A stretch of DNA of 6,031 nucleotides, from positions 1 to 6,031 of the forward strand of contig JAGRAA010000072.1 of NCBI GenBank assembly GCA_020435185.1, given 5' to 3'. Position numbers and translations under genes: made by a program. Each line of letters opens with the position of its first letter. The stretch's first letter is position 1. Source of the stretch: Bdellovibrionales bacterium (lineage in GTDB: Bacteria; Bdellovibrionota; Bdellovibrionia; Bdellovibrionales; UBA1609). Of the stretch, positions 1-5,964 are shown in pieces. The notes beneath the pieces were generated by a model that searched no databases, was not told the origin of the DNA, and saw only the letters and a list, made by a program, of their open reading frames with translations.

Positions 1-1
1 C

Positions 2-994
2 ATTGTGGTCGTTTTTCCTTTTGAACACCTCCCAGGATACCTTGGTGCCTCAGCTATTTTTTTAAGTAGAATTCTTCAGGGGATTGCCATTTCTATTGAG
101 TATGGAGCAGCCATTACTTACGTCTACGAAACGGTTCCTAAAAACAAAACCGGTTTTTTTACTGGCGTCATCCAAGCTACTGCACCCTTAGGTTTCTTAA
201 GTGCTATGGTCGTTCTATTTCTTACAAAGCAGACATTTACGGAAGAACTCTATAACAACTACTTTTGGCGGTTCCCTCTCTTTATAGGTGCCATTCTATT
301 TTTTTTCTCCTACAAAATTAGAAACGAACTCCCTGAGTCTCCTGCTTTTTCAAAAGTCAAAAGCAGACTTGAAGTGGTTGCTAATCCATTAAAAGAAGTC
401 TTTCAAAAAGAAAATTTAAAAAAAATGATCTTCGCCGTATTTGCGCTCTGCGGGGTCCAAGGTGTCACCTACTATTTTTCTCACTCCTTTATTCGTATCC
501 TTTTAGAAAGCTATTTTCAGGCTTCTCATTCAACAAGCTTGTTTTTCCTAATATCCATCATCACTCTCATATGGCCCATTGGGCTTATCGTTGCACACAA
601 AAGCGATTCTGTGGGAACCAGAAAACTCTTAACGATCCTATTAACTCTTCTTCTGATCTTCTTCCCAATATTTATAAATATAATCTCCGGATACAATAAA
701 GCGGATTCTATTTGGATAGCCTTCGGGCCCGTCGCGATCATATACGCTTTAAGCATTGCCCTTTATTCAATCACAGGAAAGTTTTTAGCCGATTTATTCC
801 CTGAACAGATCAGAGGAACAGGCATATCTATACCCTATCATATTGGAAATGGAGTTTTTGGCGGCCTCATCACTCTTATTGCGAATATCAAAACGGTTAA
901 TAATGAAAATTATGATTTTGTGATCGGCTATATTCTAGTAACTATTTTGATCTCCCTAATGGTTAACCTCTTCTTTTTTAAAAATAGGGCATAA
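2..994 (+). CDS. MFS transporter, metabolite:H+ symporter (ProP/KgtP-like) type, 5'-truncated
   Basis: Inner-membrane secondary transporter, cut by the window start: the frame is open to the first base, so the GTG at 5 is not the true start. About 330 residues remain; the family is usually about 420-450 aa with 12 TM helices, so the first three or so helices are missing. Numbering from the GTG, hydrophobic segments lie near 12-40, 50-74, 88-104, 140-168, 177-198, 207-230, 236-258, 272-296 and 304-325. Family hallmarks are WRFPLF (88-93), LPESPAF (109-115) closing the first half, a DSVGTRK loop (201-207, MFS motif-A position) and LFPEQIRGTGIS (264-275), typical of the metabolite:H+ symporter branch. 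The substrate cannot be read from sequence; organic acids, proline/betaine and related solutes are all used in this branch. It ends 8 nt from a convergent gene. Confidence 0.88.
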   Translation: MVVVFPFEHLPGYLGASAIFLSRILQGIAISIEYGAAITYVYETVPKNKTGFFTGVIQATAPLGFLSAMVVLFLTKQTFTEELYNNYFWRFPLFIGAILFFFSYKIRNELPESPAFSKVKSRLEVVANPLKEVFQKENLKKMIFAVFALCGVQGVTYYFSHSFIRILLESYFQASHSTSLFFLISIITLIWPIGLIVAHKSDSVGTRKLLTILLTLLLIFFPIFINIISGYNKADSIWIAFGPVAIIYALSIALYSITGKFLADLFPEQIRGTGISIPYHIGNGVFGGLITLIANIKTVNNENYDFVIGYILVTILISLMVNLFFFKNRA

Positions 995-998
995 ACTT

Positions 999-1017
999 CC
1001 AGCTAATTTAAAGCTGG
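999..1017. terminator. Weak hairpin at a convergent gene junction
   Basis: Inverted repeat CCAGCT (999-1004) and AGCTGG (1012-1017) with a 7-nt AATTTAA loop. It sits between the stop of the MFS gene (994) and the end of the opposing gene and includes that gene's last codons and stop. Neither strand has a proper T-tract after the stem, so it is at best a weak bidirectional terminator or an RNA 3'-end stabiliser. Confidence 0.35.
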
Positions 1018-1755
1018 CAAATAAACTCCGTGATTCTCCATTTTCTCTTTCACTTCTTGTAACAATGATTGTGCCCCGGCCTCAACCTCATCGATCCATT
1101 TAGAGGTATCCCATTGGATAATAACTCGCCCTTTTTTAAATTTCAGATAAAAGTACTCGCCGTATCTAGGCCCTATGGACTTCAGATTATACTTTTCATA
1201 TCTATTTCTAAAACCCTGCGTACAGACATAGTCAACATAACTAGCTCCTCTGATTCTATCTTCGCCACCCGGATATACTGGAAACTCTTGAACAAGCCCT
1301 GGAACTATATTAGGCAGAACACTACTGATAATCTCATGACTGGCCAACAACATCCCTTGGACCGAGTACTCTCCTTTAAAAACAACAAACTTATGACTAA
1401 TAAAATTCATCATTACCACTTTACCCTCAACACAAACAAAGTTTAAATAATGAAAAGCTAAATCATCAGGATCCCCAGATAAAAAGAAATACGAGTTTTT
1501 TAACGCATCATACTCTTGCTGATTTTGTTTTTCTGGGGGGCCACTAAACAATGATCCCAAATCAAAGCACAATCCTATGCACGACTGTTTAATCTGGCGA
1601 ATAGTGTTCCCTTTAATTTCGGGTAATACAGGTTCAAACTCAATAATGCCTTCGTAAAAATCCGAAGAAATATCTCCAGTAATCACCGAAGCATTCCCCA
1701 AAGAAGTGAACGTCAACAGTTGCACTATGAGAAAACATTTTACTAAGCTTTTCAT
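1003..1755 (-). CDS. Secreted protein of unknown function with four mature cysteines
   Basis: No family recognised. The protein is 250 aa from the ATG at 1755. It begins with a Sec signal peptide (MKSLVK, then a hydrophobic core to about residue 18, possible cleavage after NA at 21-22). The mature part has four cysteines: C59 and C63 (CIGLC), C108 (FVCVEG) and C178 (YVCTQG), which could form two disulfides in the periplasm. There is no transmembrane helix after the signal. The C-terminal half alternates aromatic and charged residues (YFYLKFKKGRVIIQW, about 201-215), suggesting beta strands. The start was chosen because AAGGTG lies 9 nt upstream; an in-frame GTG at 1767 adds four residues before the basic N-region but lacks a binding site. 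It is the second gene of an operon, 13 nt after the preceding stop, and probably works with that exported product. Confidence 0.8.
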   Translation of the reverse strand: MKSLVKCFLIVQLLTFTSLGNASVITGDISSDFYEGIIEFEPVLPEIKGNTIRQIKQSCIGLCFDLGSLFSGPPEKQNQQEYDALKNSYFFLSGDPDDLAFHYLNFVCVEGKVVMMNFISHKFVVFKGEYSVQGMLLASHEIISSVLPNIVPGLVQEFPVYPGGEDRIRGASYVDYVCTQGFRNRYEKYNLKSIGPRYGEYFYLKFKKGRVIIQWDTSKWIDEVEAGAQSLLQEVKEKMENHGVYLPALN

Positions 1756-1764
1756 GAAAAACCA

Positions 1765-1770
1765 CACCTT
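1765..1770 (-). promoter_or_regulatory. Ribosome binding site overlapping the upstream stop codon
   Basis: AAGGTG on the minus strand, 9 nt before the ATG at 1755. Its first bases are part of the TAA stop (1771-1769) of the upstream gene. Ribosomes ending that gene release on this site, which suggests translational coupling, and it supports the ATG at 1755 over the GTG at 1767. Confidence 0.6.
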
Positions 1771-2776
1771 ATTTTAAGCTATTGATTTGATCTAAAAATA
1801 ATTGCTGTCTAAGAAAATCGATTTTTTCATAAAAATCCATATTTCTTTTAATATTTCCTTCAAGAAAATTCGCCTGTAAATTTATGACATCTAGTTCAGA
1901 TAGTTTTTGTTCCGTATCCATAGATGCCGATCCTGCCAAGCCAAGAGCTCTCACCGTATCTGAATTTGCAGAAGGTGAGGGCATTACAGCTACACCCATG
2001 GTATCCAGTATGTCTGCATACGCGTTCACCATCGCGGAATACGACTTTCTTGCTGCGTCAACGTAAGGTCTACGACTTTCGACAATTTTCTTTAAATTTG
2101 CGGAGTCCTCTTCGATCTCTCGTTCTAACCTTTGTTTTTCAGAGTCAATAAGTTGCATTTTATTTTGAGATAAACTTTGCACGGTTTGAGCTTCGGTATA
2201 AATTTGCTGAGATATAGGAGAGGCCACTTGTCGAAGCCTTTCAAAGAACTCCAAGCCATACTTACTTGCACTAGATCTATAATTATCCTCATCAAAGCCC
2301 AGTGCTCGTCGATATTCATGAAATACAGTCATCATCGCTATGGCTACATTGGCATGAAGCTCATTCAAGAAACGTCTATTTTGAACAACAATCAGTCCCA
2401 TTGGAAAATCGCCAATTATGGCATCTATTTCACGAGCCGATCTCCCTTTTTCTCTGTAGTAAGTTCTTAACTCATCCAGGTTAAGGTATTTGGCTGTTTG
2501 CTCATGATTGTGCTTATCTAATAATTTGTCTTCGGTGACGATCACCTTTACTTCGCCAACTGCTTTTAAAAAATAAGCCAAATTCATTTCATCTCTCACT
2601 TGCATCGCAGAGGAGTCATAAGGCTCCATTAATAAATCTCTGTGAATTCTATATCCTAAATTTGTGAAGACATAGGCGAACCCGGCACCACCAGACCCCG
2701 ACCAATCTCCAGGCTCTGCAAAAGACGAAGCCCCAAAGAATAATAAAACCAAAGCATACCCTATTATTCGTTTCAC
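1769..2776 (-). CDS. Secreted coiled-coil protein of unknown function (HEYRR motif)
   Basis: Not assigned to a named family. From the GTG at 2776 it is 335 aa: a clean Sec signal peptide (MKRIIG, hydrophobic core, cleavage likely after SSFA at 20), a Gly/Ser-rich mature start (EPGDWSGSGGAG), then a mixed domain to about residue 180. That domain has a helix reading MMTVFHEYRRALG followed by FDEDNYRSSA (about 147-170); the HE pair is in an HExxH-like setting, but the second His is replaced. Residues about 185-255 are rich in Q, E, K and R with heptad-like spacing, probably a coiled coil, and the last 50 residues form a second helical segment. There is no cysteine. The start rests on AAGGAG 6 nt before GTG 2776; a GTG at 2794 lacks a binding site and would add MKKEIR. 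First gene of a two-gene operon, divergent from a TIGR02147-type regulator that may control it. Confidence 0.8.
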   Translation of the reverse strand: MKRIIGYALVLLFFGASSFAEPGDWSGSGGAGFAYVFTNLGYRIHRDLLMEPYDSSAMQVRDEMNLAYFLKAVGEVKVIVTEDKLLDKHNHEQTAKYLNLDELRTYYREKGRSAREIDAIIGDFPMGLIVVQNRRFLNELHANVAIAMMTVFHEYRRALGFDEDNYRSSASKYGLEFFERLRQVASPISQQIYTEAQTVQSLSQNKMQLIDSEKQRLEREIEEDSANLKKIVESRRPYVDAARKSYSAMVNAYADILDTMGVAVMPSPSANSDTVRALGLAGSASMDTEQKLSELDVINLQANFLEGNIKRNMDFYEKIDFLRQQLFLDQINSLK

Positions 2777-2782
2777 CCTTAT

Positions 2783-2788
2783 CTCCTT
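2783..2788 (-). promoter_or_regulatory. Strong ribosome binding site fixing a GTG start
   Basis: AAGGAG on the minus strand, 6 nt before GTG 2776. This is the best Shine-Dalgarno match in the window. It decides against the in-frame GTG at 2794, which would place this motif inside the coding sequence and leave the start with no binding site. Confidence 0.7.
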
Positions 2789-2843
2789 TTTCACAATTAA
2801 TAAACTTTATAAAAACAATTTCTATACCTATTTATTTATTTTT

Positions 2844-2872
2844 TTCATAAACTTAATGCAGTCCATTATAAT
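2844..2872 (+). promoter_or_regulatory. Predicted promoter of the TIGR02147-type regulator
   Basis: TTCATA (2844-2849; 4 of 6), a 17-nt spacer and TATAAT (2867-2872; 6 of 6). A start near 2879 would leave a leader of about 80 nt. The bases just upstream are very A/T-rich (TTTATTTATT), like an UP element. It overlaps the divergent promoter, so both cannot readily be occupied at once. Confidence 0.45.
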
Positions 2873-2892
2873 GATCCTAGACCTAATTTCAA
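2865..2892 (-). promoter_or_regulatory. Predicted sigma-70 promoter of the two-gene secreted operon
   Basis: On the minus strand, TTGAAA (2892-2887; 5 of 6 to consensus), a 16-nt spacer and TATAAT (2870-2865; 6 of 6). A start near 2858 would give a leader of about 80 nt before GTG 2776. Its -10 box overlaps the -10 of the plus-strand promoter, because ATTATAAT reads the same on both strands. Confidence 0.55.
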
Positions 2893-2960
2893 TTTAGTTT
2901 TTGTGAATAAATCTCGAAAAGTTAATGAAAAGTGAACTATTCAGTTAAGGAATAAACTCA

Positions 2961-3779
2961 ATGATATTCAAATACCTAGATTACCGAGAGTATTTAAAAA
3001 GCCTTACCTCAAAACAGTCTCCCTATAAAAATTACAATTACCAAACTTTGGCGAACATTATGCGAATACAAAAGTCTTATTTAAGTAGAGTTATGAAAAA
3101 AGAGGCTCACCTAAGCCAAGACCAGTGCTATCTTCTCTCCTCGCATCTCCAATTAAATTCATCTGAAAGTCGTTACTTTGAACTGATGGTTGAATATCAA
3201 AGGACAGGACTTGAAAACCGTCGTCATGAAATTGTGGCTCACCTCAAAAGAATACAAGTACAACAGATTAAATCAGAAAAATTTCTCAATAAAAATTTGC
3301 AGAGCTCCTCTTTAGAGGAATACTACACAAACCCTATTCTACAAATCCTGCATATTGCTTTACTCTTGGACGGAAACTTTGAGTACAAAAATAAAATCAT
3401 CCAAACCCATATGGGACTTTCTGAAGAACAAGTACAAGCAAGCATACAAAAGCTCTTAGACCTTAAGGTTTTATCTAAAAGAGGGTCTTTATTTATAAAC
3501 GAAGCAAAAGGAATGCACCTGAAGTACAACTCTCCCCTCACTCCTATCAACCACTCCTTACTGAGAGGGGTCTCTATGCAACATTTGTTGAAGCTAGGTA
3601 TAGATAGCAAGTACTCGTTCTCTACCACTTTTTCTGCCCACCAAGAAACTTTCACAATCATAAAGTCCGAATTTTTTAAGTTTTTAACTCAAATCGAACA
3701 GCCCATAGGTGCCGCACCTGCAAAAAATTGCTATCAAATAAATTTTGATCTGTTTCCTTGGATAACTGGTGAGAAGTAG
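2961..3779 (+). CDS. TIGR02147-family (DUF4423) DNA-binding regulator
   Basis: 272 aa, a usual length for this family of predicted cytoplasmic transcription regulators. It opens with the family signature IFKYLDYREYLKSL (2-15). A helix-turn-helix follows at about 26-66 (NYQTLANIMRIQKSYLSRVMKKEAHLSQDQ), then YFELMVEYQRT (72-82), the conserved linker. The DUF4423-like part begins near SLEEYYTNPILQILHIALLL (117-136), with a winged-helix-like stretch (about 143-185) and ends in the typical INFDLFPW (260-267) close to the C-terminus. Start: ATG with AAGGA 9 nt upstream and the signature right after it. It is divergent from a two-gene secreted operon and shares its promoter region, so local control of that operon and itself is the simplest guess, though no operator is proven. 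The effector is unknown. Confidence 0.85.
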   Translation: MIFKYLDYREYLKSLTSKQSPYKNYNYQTLANIMRIQKSYLSRVMKKEAHLSQDQCYLLSSHLQLNSSESRYFELMVEYQRTGLENRRHEIVAHLKRIQVQQIKSEKFLNKNLQSSSLEEYYTNPILQILHIALLLDGNFEYKNKIIQTHMGLSEEQVQASIQKLLDLKVLSKRGSLFINEAKGMHLKYNSPLTPINHSLLRGVSMQHLLKLGIDSKYSFSTTFSAHQETFTIIKSEFFKFLTQIEQPIGAAPAKNCYQINFDLFPWITGEK

Positions 3780-3783
3780 CTTA

Positions 3784-3819
3784 TAAGTGATCTATTAAGT
3801 GATCTATTAAGTGATCTAT
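3784..3819. repeat. Three exact 12-bp tandem repeats
   Basis: TAAGTGATCTAT occurs three times without a mismatch (3784-3795, 3796-3807, 3808-3819), starting 4 nt after the regulator's TAG and ending 23 nt before the tRNA gene. Because the unit is four codons long, reading on from the TAG gives an open LSDL repeat until TGA at 3828-3830. On the minus strand it lies in the tRNA 3' trailer. Probably a small variable-number repeat; no function can be assigned. Confidence 0.85.
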
Positions 3820-3842
3820 ATAAAATGTGAAAATTTAAATAT

Positions 3843-3919
3843 TGGGGTGACCGACGGGACTCGAACCCGCGACAACCGGAATCACAATCCGGGGCTCTAC
3901 CAACTGAGCTACGGTCACC
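3843..3919 (-). tRNA. tRNA-His, anticodon GTG
   Basis: A complete 77-nt cloverleaf on the minus strand. The acceptor stem GTGACCG pairs with CGGTCAC, and the extra 5' G (G-1, at 3919) faces the discriminator C73, the identity element of histidine tRNAs. The D-arm carries AGCTCAGTTGGTAGAGC, the anticodon loop is TTGTGAT with GTG at 3885-3883, and the T-arm has GGTTCGAGTCC. CCA is encoded at 3845-3843. It reads CAC and CAT codons. It stands alone, 63 nt from the convergent regulator and 99 nt downstream of the FecR-domain gene on the same strand, with its own promoter. No clear intrinsic terminator follows. Confidence 0.97.
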
Positions 3920-3938
3920 ACTAAGATAGGAAGCCGCC

Positions 3939-3967
3939 AATATAAGGTAGAGCACTCCCTTGGTCAA
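3939..3967 (-). promoter_or_regulatory. Sigma-70 promoter of tRNA-His
   Basis: Minus-strand TTGACC (3967-3962; 5 of 6), an exact 17-nt spacer and TATATT (3944-3939; 5 of 6). The predicted start is near 3932, about 12 nt before the tRNA. The G/C-rich discriminator GGCGGC after the -10 is typical of stable-RNA promoters under growth-rate or stringent control; that mode of control is inferred here. Confidence 0.75.
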
Positions 3968-4018
3968 TTGCTTTTTATACTCTGGATTTATTTCTAAGTT
4001 CCTGATAAAACCCGGATA

Positions 4019-5197
4019 TTAATAATTGCACGGACCCACTTTAGAGTTCTCGGCTGGGCAGAAATACCCACGACTCGATGGCATACGGCTCTCTTCAGCC
4101 CATTCTCCATTGGCATTGCATCTCTTTCGCACGCATTTGACCTCTTTGAGGTCTGTACGACAACTTGTCTCTCCCGATGGATTGTTTTCGCAAGTCCACA
4201 CACAGGAGTTCATTCTCCCTACGGGACTTTGACAGAGCCCTTCCACCTTAGACTGCTCTTCAGCTACGGCCACTACAGCTCCTTCAGAATGAACTCTAGT
4301 TGACCAATCTAACTGAGCAATTTCTGTTTTTGACAACTTATAAACCGGAGTCAAATAACCTCGTTTTACAAACTCTTTCATTTCATTGGTCTCAAACAGA
4401 TCACTTCTTGCGGCTACGAAACTGGCATACTGACCTTTTCGAATGTTTACATTATCCTCTGAATGAGAATCTTTTAAATTTACTTCACCCTTCAAAGTCT
4501 GCACCTTAGTGACCTCTTTATCCCCTTCTGAAAAGGTGACCACAAAGTCCGTTCCCCTTACACCAGCAACAGCACTTTTAGTTTTGATTTGATAACGGCT
4601 TACGTCTTTTCCTTCATACTTCTGATGGACTTTACTTCTTACTTTTCCTTTGATTAAATCAAACAAAGCTCTGCGTTTTTCTTTTTTTGGGTTTACTTTG
4701 TACTCACTCAATTTAAGCTCCGTATCAGGGCTTAAATTAATCTCATTCTTATCAGAAAAAACAACTCTCACCTTACCTTGAGGTCCGGTTAAAATAGTGT
4801 CTGACTCATAAACCTTCATGCCCAATTTCACAGCCTGTTTCTTTTTCAATACATCGAGCACCCAAGAAATCCCCGAAAGCTCAATAATACTCCCTATCTC
4901 TACCTGAGCCTCGGCATAGGACCCATCCTCTTGCCGAGGCTGAGAGGCAATTTCTCGCTTTTTCTGAGGAAGACTCGCTGTGCAAACATCAGGAAGAGGA
5001 TTCAGAGGCACACACTTTGGCTTAGAACAAGACAGTAGTTTCCCACTGGCTTGACATTTTGAAGTATAAAACTCAAGTCCACCATTAGCCTGGCAAGCGC
5101 TGCACTCGATAAGAGGGCACTCACACTCATTGGACCAAGCCTTTTCTATGGAAGCCCAGTTAAAAATAGATATAATGATTGTTAATACATAGAGCAT
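4019..5197 (-). CDS. Secreted FecR-domain protein with cysteine-rich flanks
   Basis: 392 aa. An N-terminal hydrophobic stretch (LYVLTIIISIFNWAS, 2-16) looks like a Sec signal with cleavage near AWS/N (20-23), though the N-region lacks a basic residue. Eight cysteines follow (25, 27, 32, 35, 48, 57, 62, 72). A FecR domain (PF04773) spans about 100-240: a GMKVYESDTILTG segment, VRVVFSDKNEINLSPDTEL, an LFDLIKGKVR strand pair and the hallmark TKSAVAGVRGTDF (206-218). Eight more cysteines close the protein (322, 332, 336, 346, 355, 360, 380, 390). Unlike classical FecR it has no N-terminal sigma-binding domain, no internal TM helix and no sigma-factor neighbour, so periplasmic or surface binding is likelier than anti-sigma action. 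Start: GAGGA 6 nt upstream, and an in-frame TGA four codons before the ATG rules out an earlier start. No terminator is seen before tRNA-His. Confidence 0.88.
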   Translation of the reverse strand: MLYVLTIIISIFNWASIEKAWSNECECPLIECSACQANGGLEFYTSKCQASGKLLSCSKPKCVPLNPLPDVCTASLPQKKREIASQPRQEDGSYAEAQVEIGSIIELSGISWVLDVLKKKQAVKLGMKVYESDTILTGPQGKVRVVFSDKNEINLSPDTELKLSEYKVNPKKEKRRALFDLIKGKVRSKVHQKYEGKDVSRYQIKTKSAVAGVRGTDFVVTFSEGDKEVTKVQTLKGEVNLKDSHSEDNVNIRKGQYASFVAARSDLFETNEMKEFVKRGYLTPVYKLSKTEIAQLDWSTRVHSEGAVVAVAEEQSKVEGLCQSPVGRMNSCVWTCENNPSGETSCRTDLKEVKCVRKRCNANGEWAEESRMPSSRGYFCPAENSKVGPCNY

Positions 5198-5305
5198 AAA
5201 CGTTCCTCAAGACCTTACTCTATCGGCCCTATCGAGTTCATAAATTAGTGAAATCAGAAATTAATAAAAAATTTATCCCTCTGTTTCATATTGAAATTAC
5301 CCGTT

Positions 5306-5324
5306 GTCCGGACTTAAAGCTTTA
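5306..5324. promoter_or_regulatory. Two adjacent palindromes upstream of the outer-membrane protein gene
   Basis: GTCCGGAC (5306-5313) and TAAAGCTTTA (5315-5324) are perfect palindromes one base apart, 17-35 nt before the ATG at 5341. They could be an operator or part of a promoter: TATGCT at 5323-5328 resembles a -10 box, but no -35 at good spacing goes with it. The rest of the 143-nt divergent region (5198-5340) is AT-rich, and I see no convincing promoter for the FecR-domain gene in it. Confidence 0.3.
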
Positions 5325-5340
5325 TGCTAAGTTTTGAGAC

Positions 5341-5964
5341 ATGAAAAATTTATTTTTCCCCACTATTGTCATTTCCCTTAGTTTTGTCTTTCATTTTTTT
5401 TGTTCTACAGCTCAGGCCTATTATCTCTTTCATGACACTGGAGACTTATTAGAAGAGAATCAACTCCGCTTGTCCCTGCACCCTCAATTCACTAGTGGAA
5501 GCAATCTAGTAGGAATCTTAGATACTCCCTGGGGCAATGATTCAAATATTAGATATTACTTAGGGTTCGGAGATGTCTCAATGCAAATAGGAGCTCAATA
5601 CAAATGGGTTCCCTACCCTGATTATCAAGACCAACCCGCTATTGGTGTTTCCTTCGGACCAATGATTGCTAGAAAGCATGGCGATACAGAAGTAGCTTTA
5701 AAATCTCAAACCTTTATCAGCAAAAAGTTCAGCCAGCCTTTTGCAGACTTTAACACCTACGCAGCCCTACCTTTAGCTCTTAGCTTCTATGCCGATCAAA
5801 GTGACTTTCCGTTTCAACTTATCATTGGTTCGAATATGAAAACCCATCACTTAAAAGGCATTGAATTTTCTCTTGAGGGCGGTCTTAACTTACACGCTTC
5901 TTTTGGTTACGTAAGCCTTGGCTTTATCTACTTTATCGACAACAAAGAACGATTTTTAGAATAA
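5341..5964 (+). CDS. Predicted outer-membrane beta-barrel protein, function unknown
   Basis: 207 aa. A strong Sec signal peptide (MKNLFF, long hydrophobic core, cleavage after AQA at 26) leads to a mature protein of short alternating hydrophobic/polar strands rich in Tyr, Phe and Gly: NQLRLSLHPQF (40-50), IRYYLGFG (70-77), SMQIGAQYKWV (80-90), AIGVSFGPMIA (100-110), EVALKSQTFIS (117-127), FQLIIGSNMK (158-167), IEFSLEGGLNLHASFGYVSLGFIYF (174-198). This is the pattern of a small barrel of about eight strands in the outer membrane. The cysteine at 21 lies inside the signal core and has no lipobox. There is no recognisable enzyme motif. The ATG is the first possible start, since an in-frame TGA lies one codon before it; the ribosome binding site is weak (AAG at 9 nt). 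Divergent from the FecR-domain gene, which is also exported. Confidence 0.8.
   Translation: MKNLFFPTIVISLSFVFHFFCSTAQAYYLFHDTGDLLEENQLRLSLHPQFTSGSNLVGILDTPWGNDSNIRYYLGFGDVSMQIGAQYKWVPYPDYQDQPAIGVSFGPMIARKHGDTEVALKSQTFISKKFSQPFADFNTYAALPLALSFYADQSDFPFQLIIGSNMKTHHLKGIEFSLEGGLNLHASFGYVSLGFIYFIDNKERFLE

Noticed and set aside
526..756. Minus-strand open frame of 76 codons
   Set aside because: Lies inside the transporter gene, whose frame has clear family motifs.
1069..1446. Plus-strand open frame of 125 codons
   Set aside because: Lies antisense to the secreted four-cysteine protein, with no binding site and no protein-like pattern; the minus frame has a signal peptide, good starts and operon context.
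2308..2322. HExxH zinc protease active site
   Set aside because: The sequence is HEYRR; the second histidine is absent, so catalysis by the usual mechanism is not supported.
2125..2484. Several 60-97 codon frames on both strands
   Set aside because: All are shadows of the coiled-coil protein gene; none has its own binding site or recognisable domain.
3323..3661. Minus-strand open frame of 112 codons
   Set aside because: Antisense to the DUF4423 region of the regulator; no start signal and low plausibility.
3784..3819. CRISPR-like array
   Set aside because: The 12-bp units are too short and directly abut without spacers; no cas gene is present.
3734..3967. Minus-strand open frame of 77 codons containing SSVGRAPDCDSGCRGFESRRSP
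   Set aside because: This peptide is the well-known false translation of a tRNA gene; it covers tRNA-His and its flanks.
4019..5197. Classical FecR anti-sigma factor of iron signalling
   Set aside because: No N-terminal sigma-binding domain, no central membrane helix, and no sigma-factor or TonB-receptor gene nearby.
5220..5234. Direct repeat CTATCG-GCC-CTATCG upstream of the FecR-domain gene
   Set aside because: Two 6-bp copies are too short to distinguish from chance and no promoter is visible beside them.
5341..5420. Lipoprotein signal with Cys at residue 21 of the outer-membrane protein
   Set aside because: HFFC does not match a lipobox, and a good signal peptidase I site (AQA) follows.
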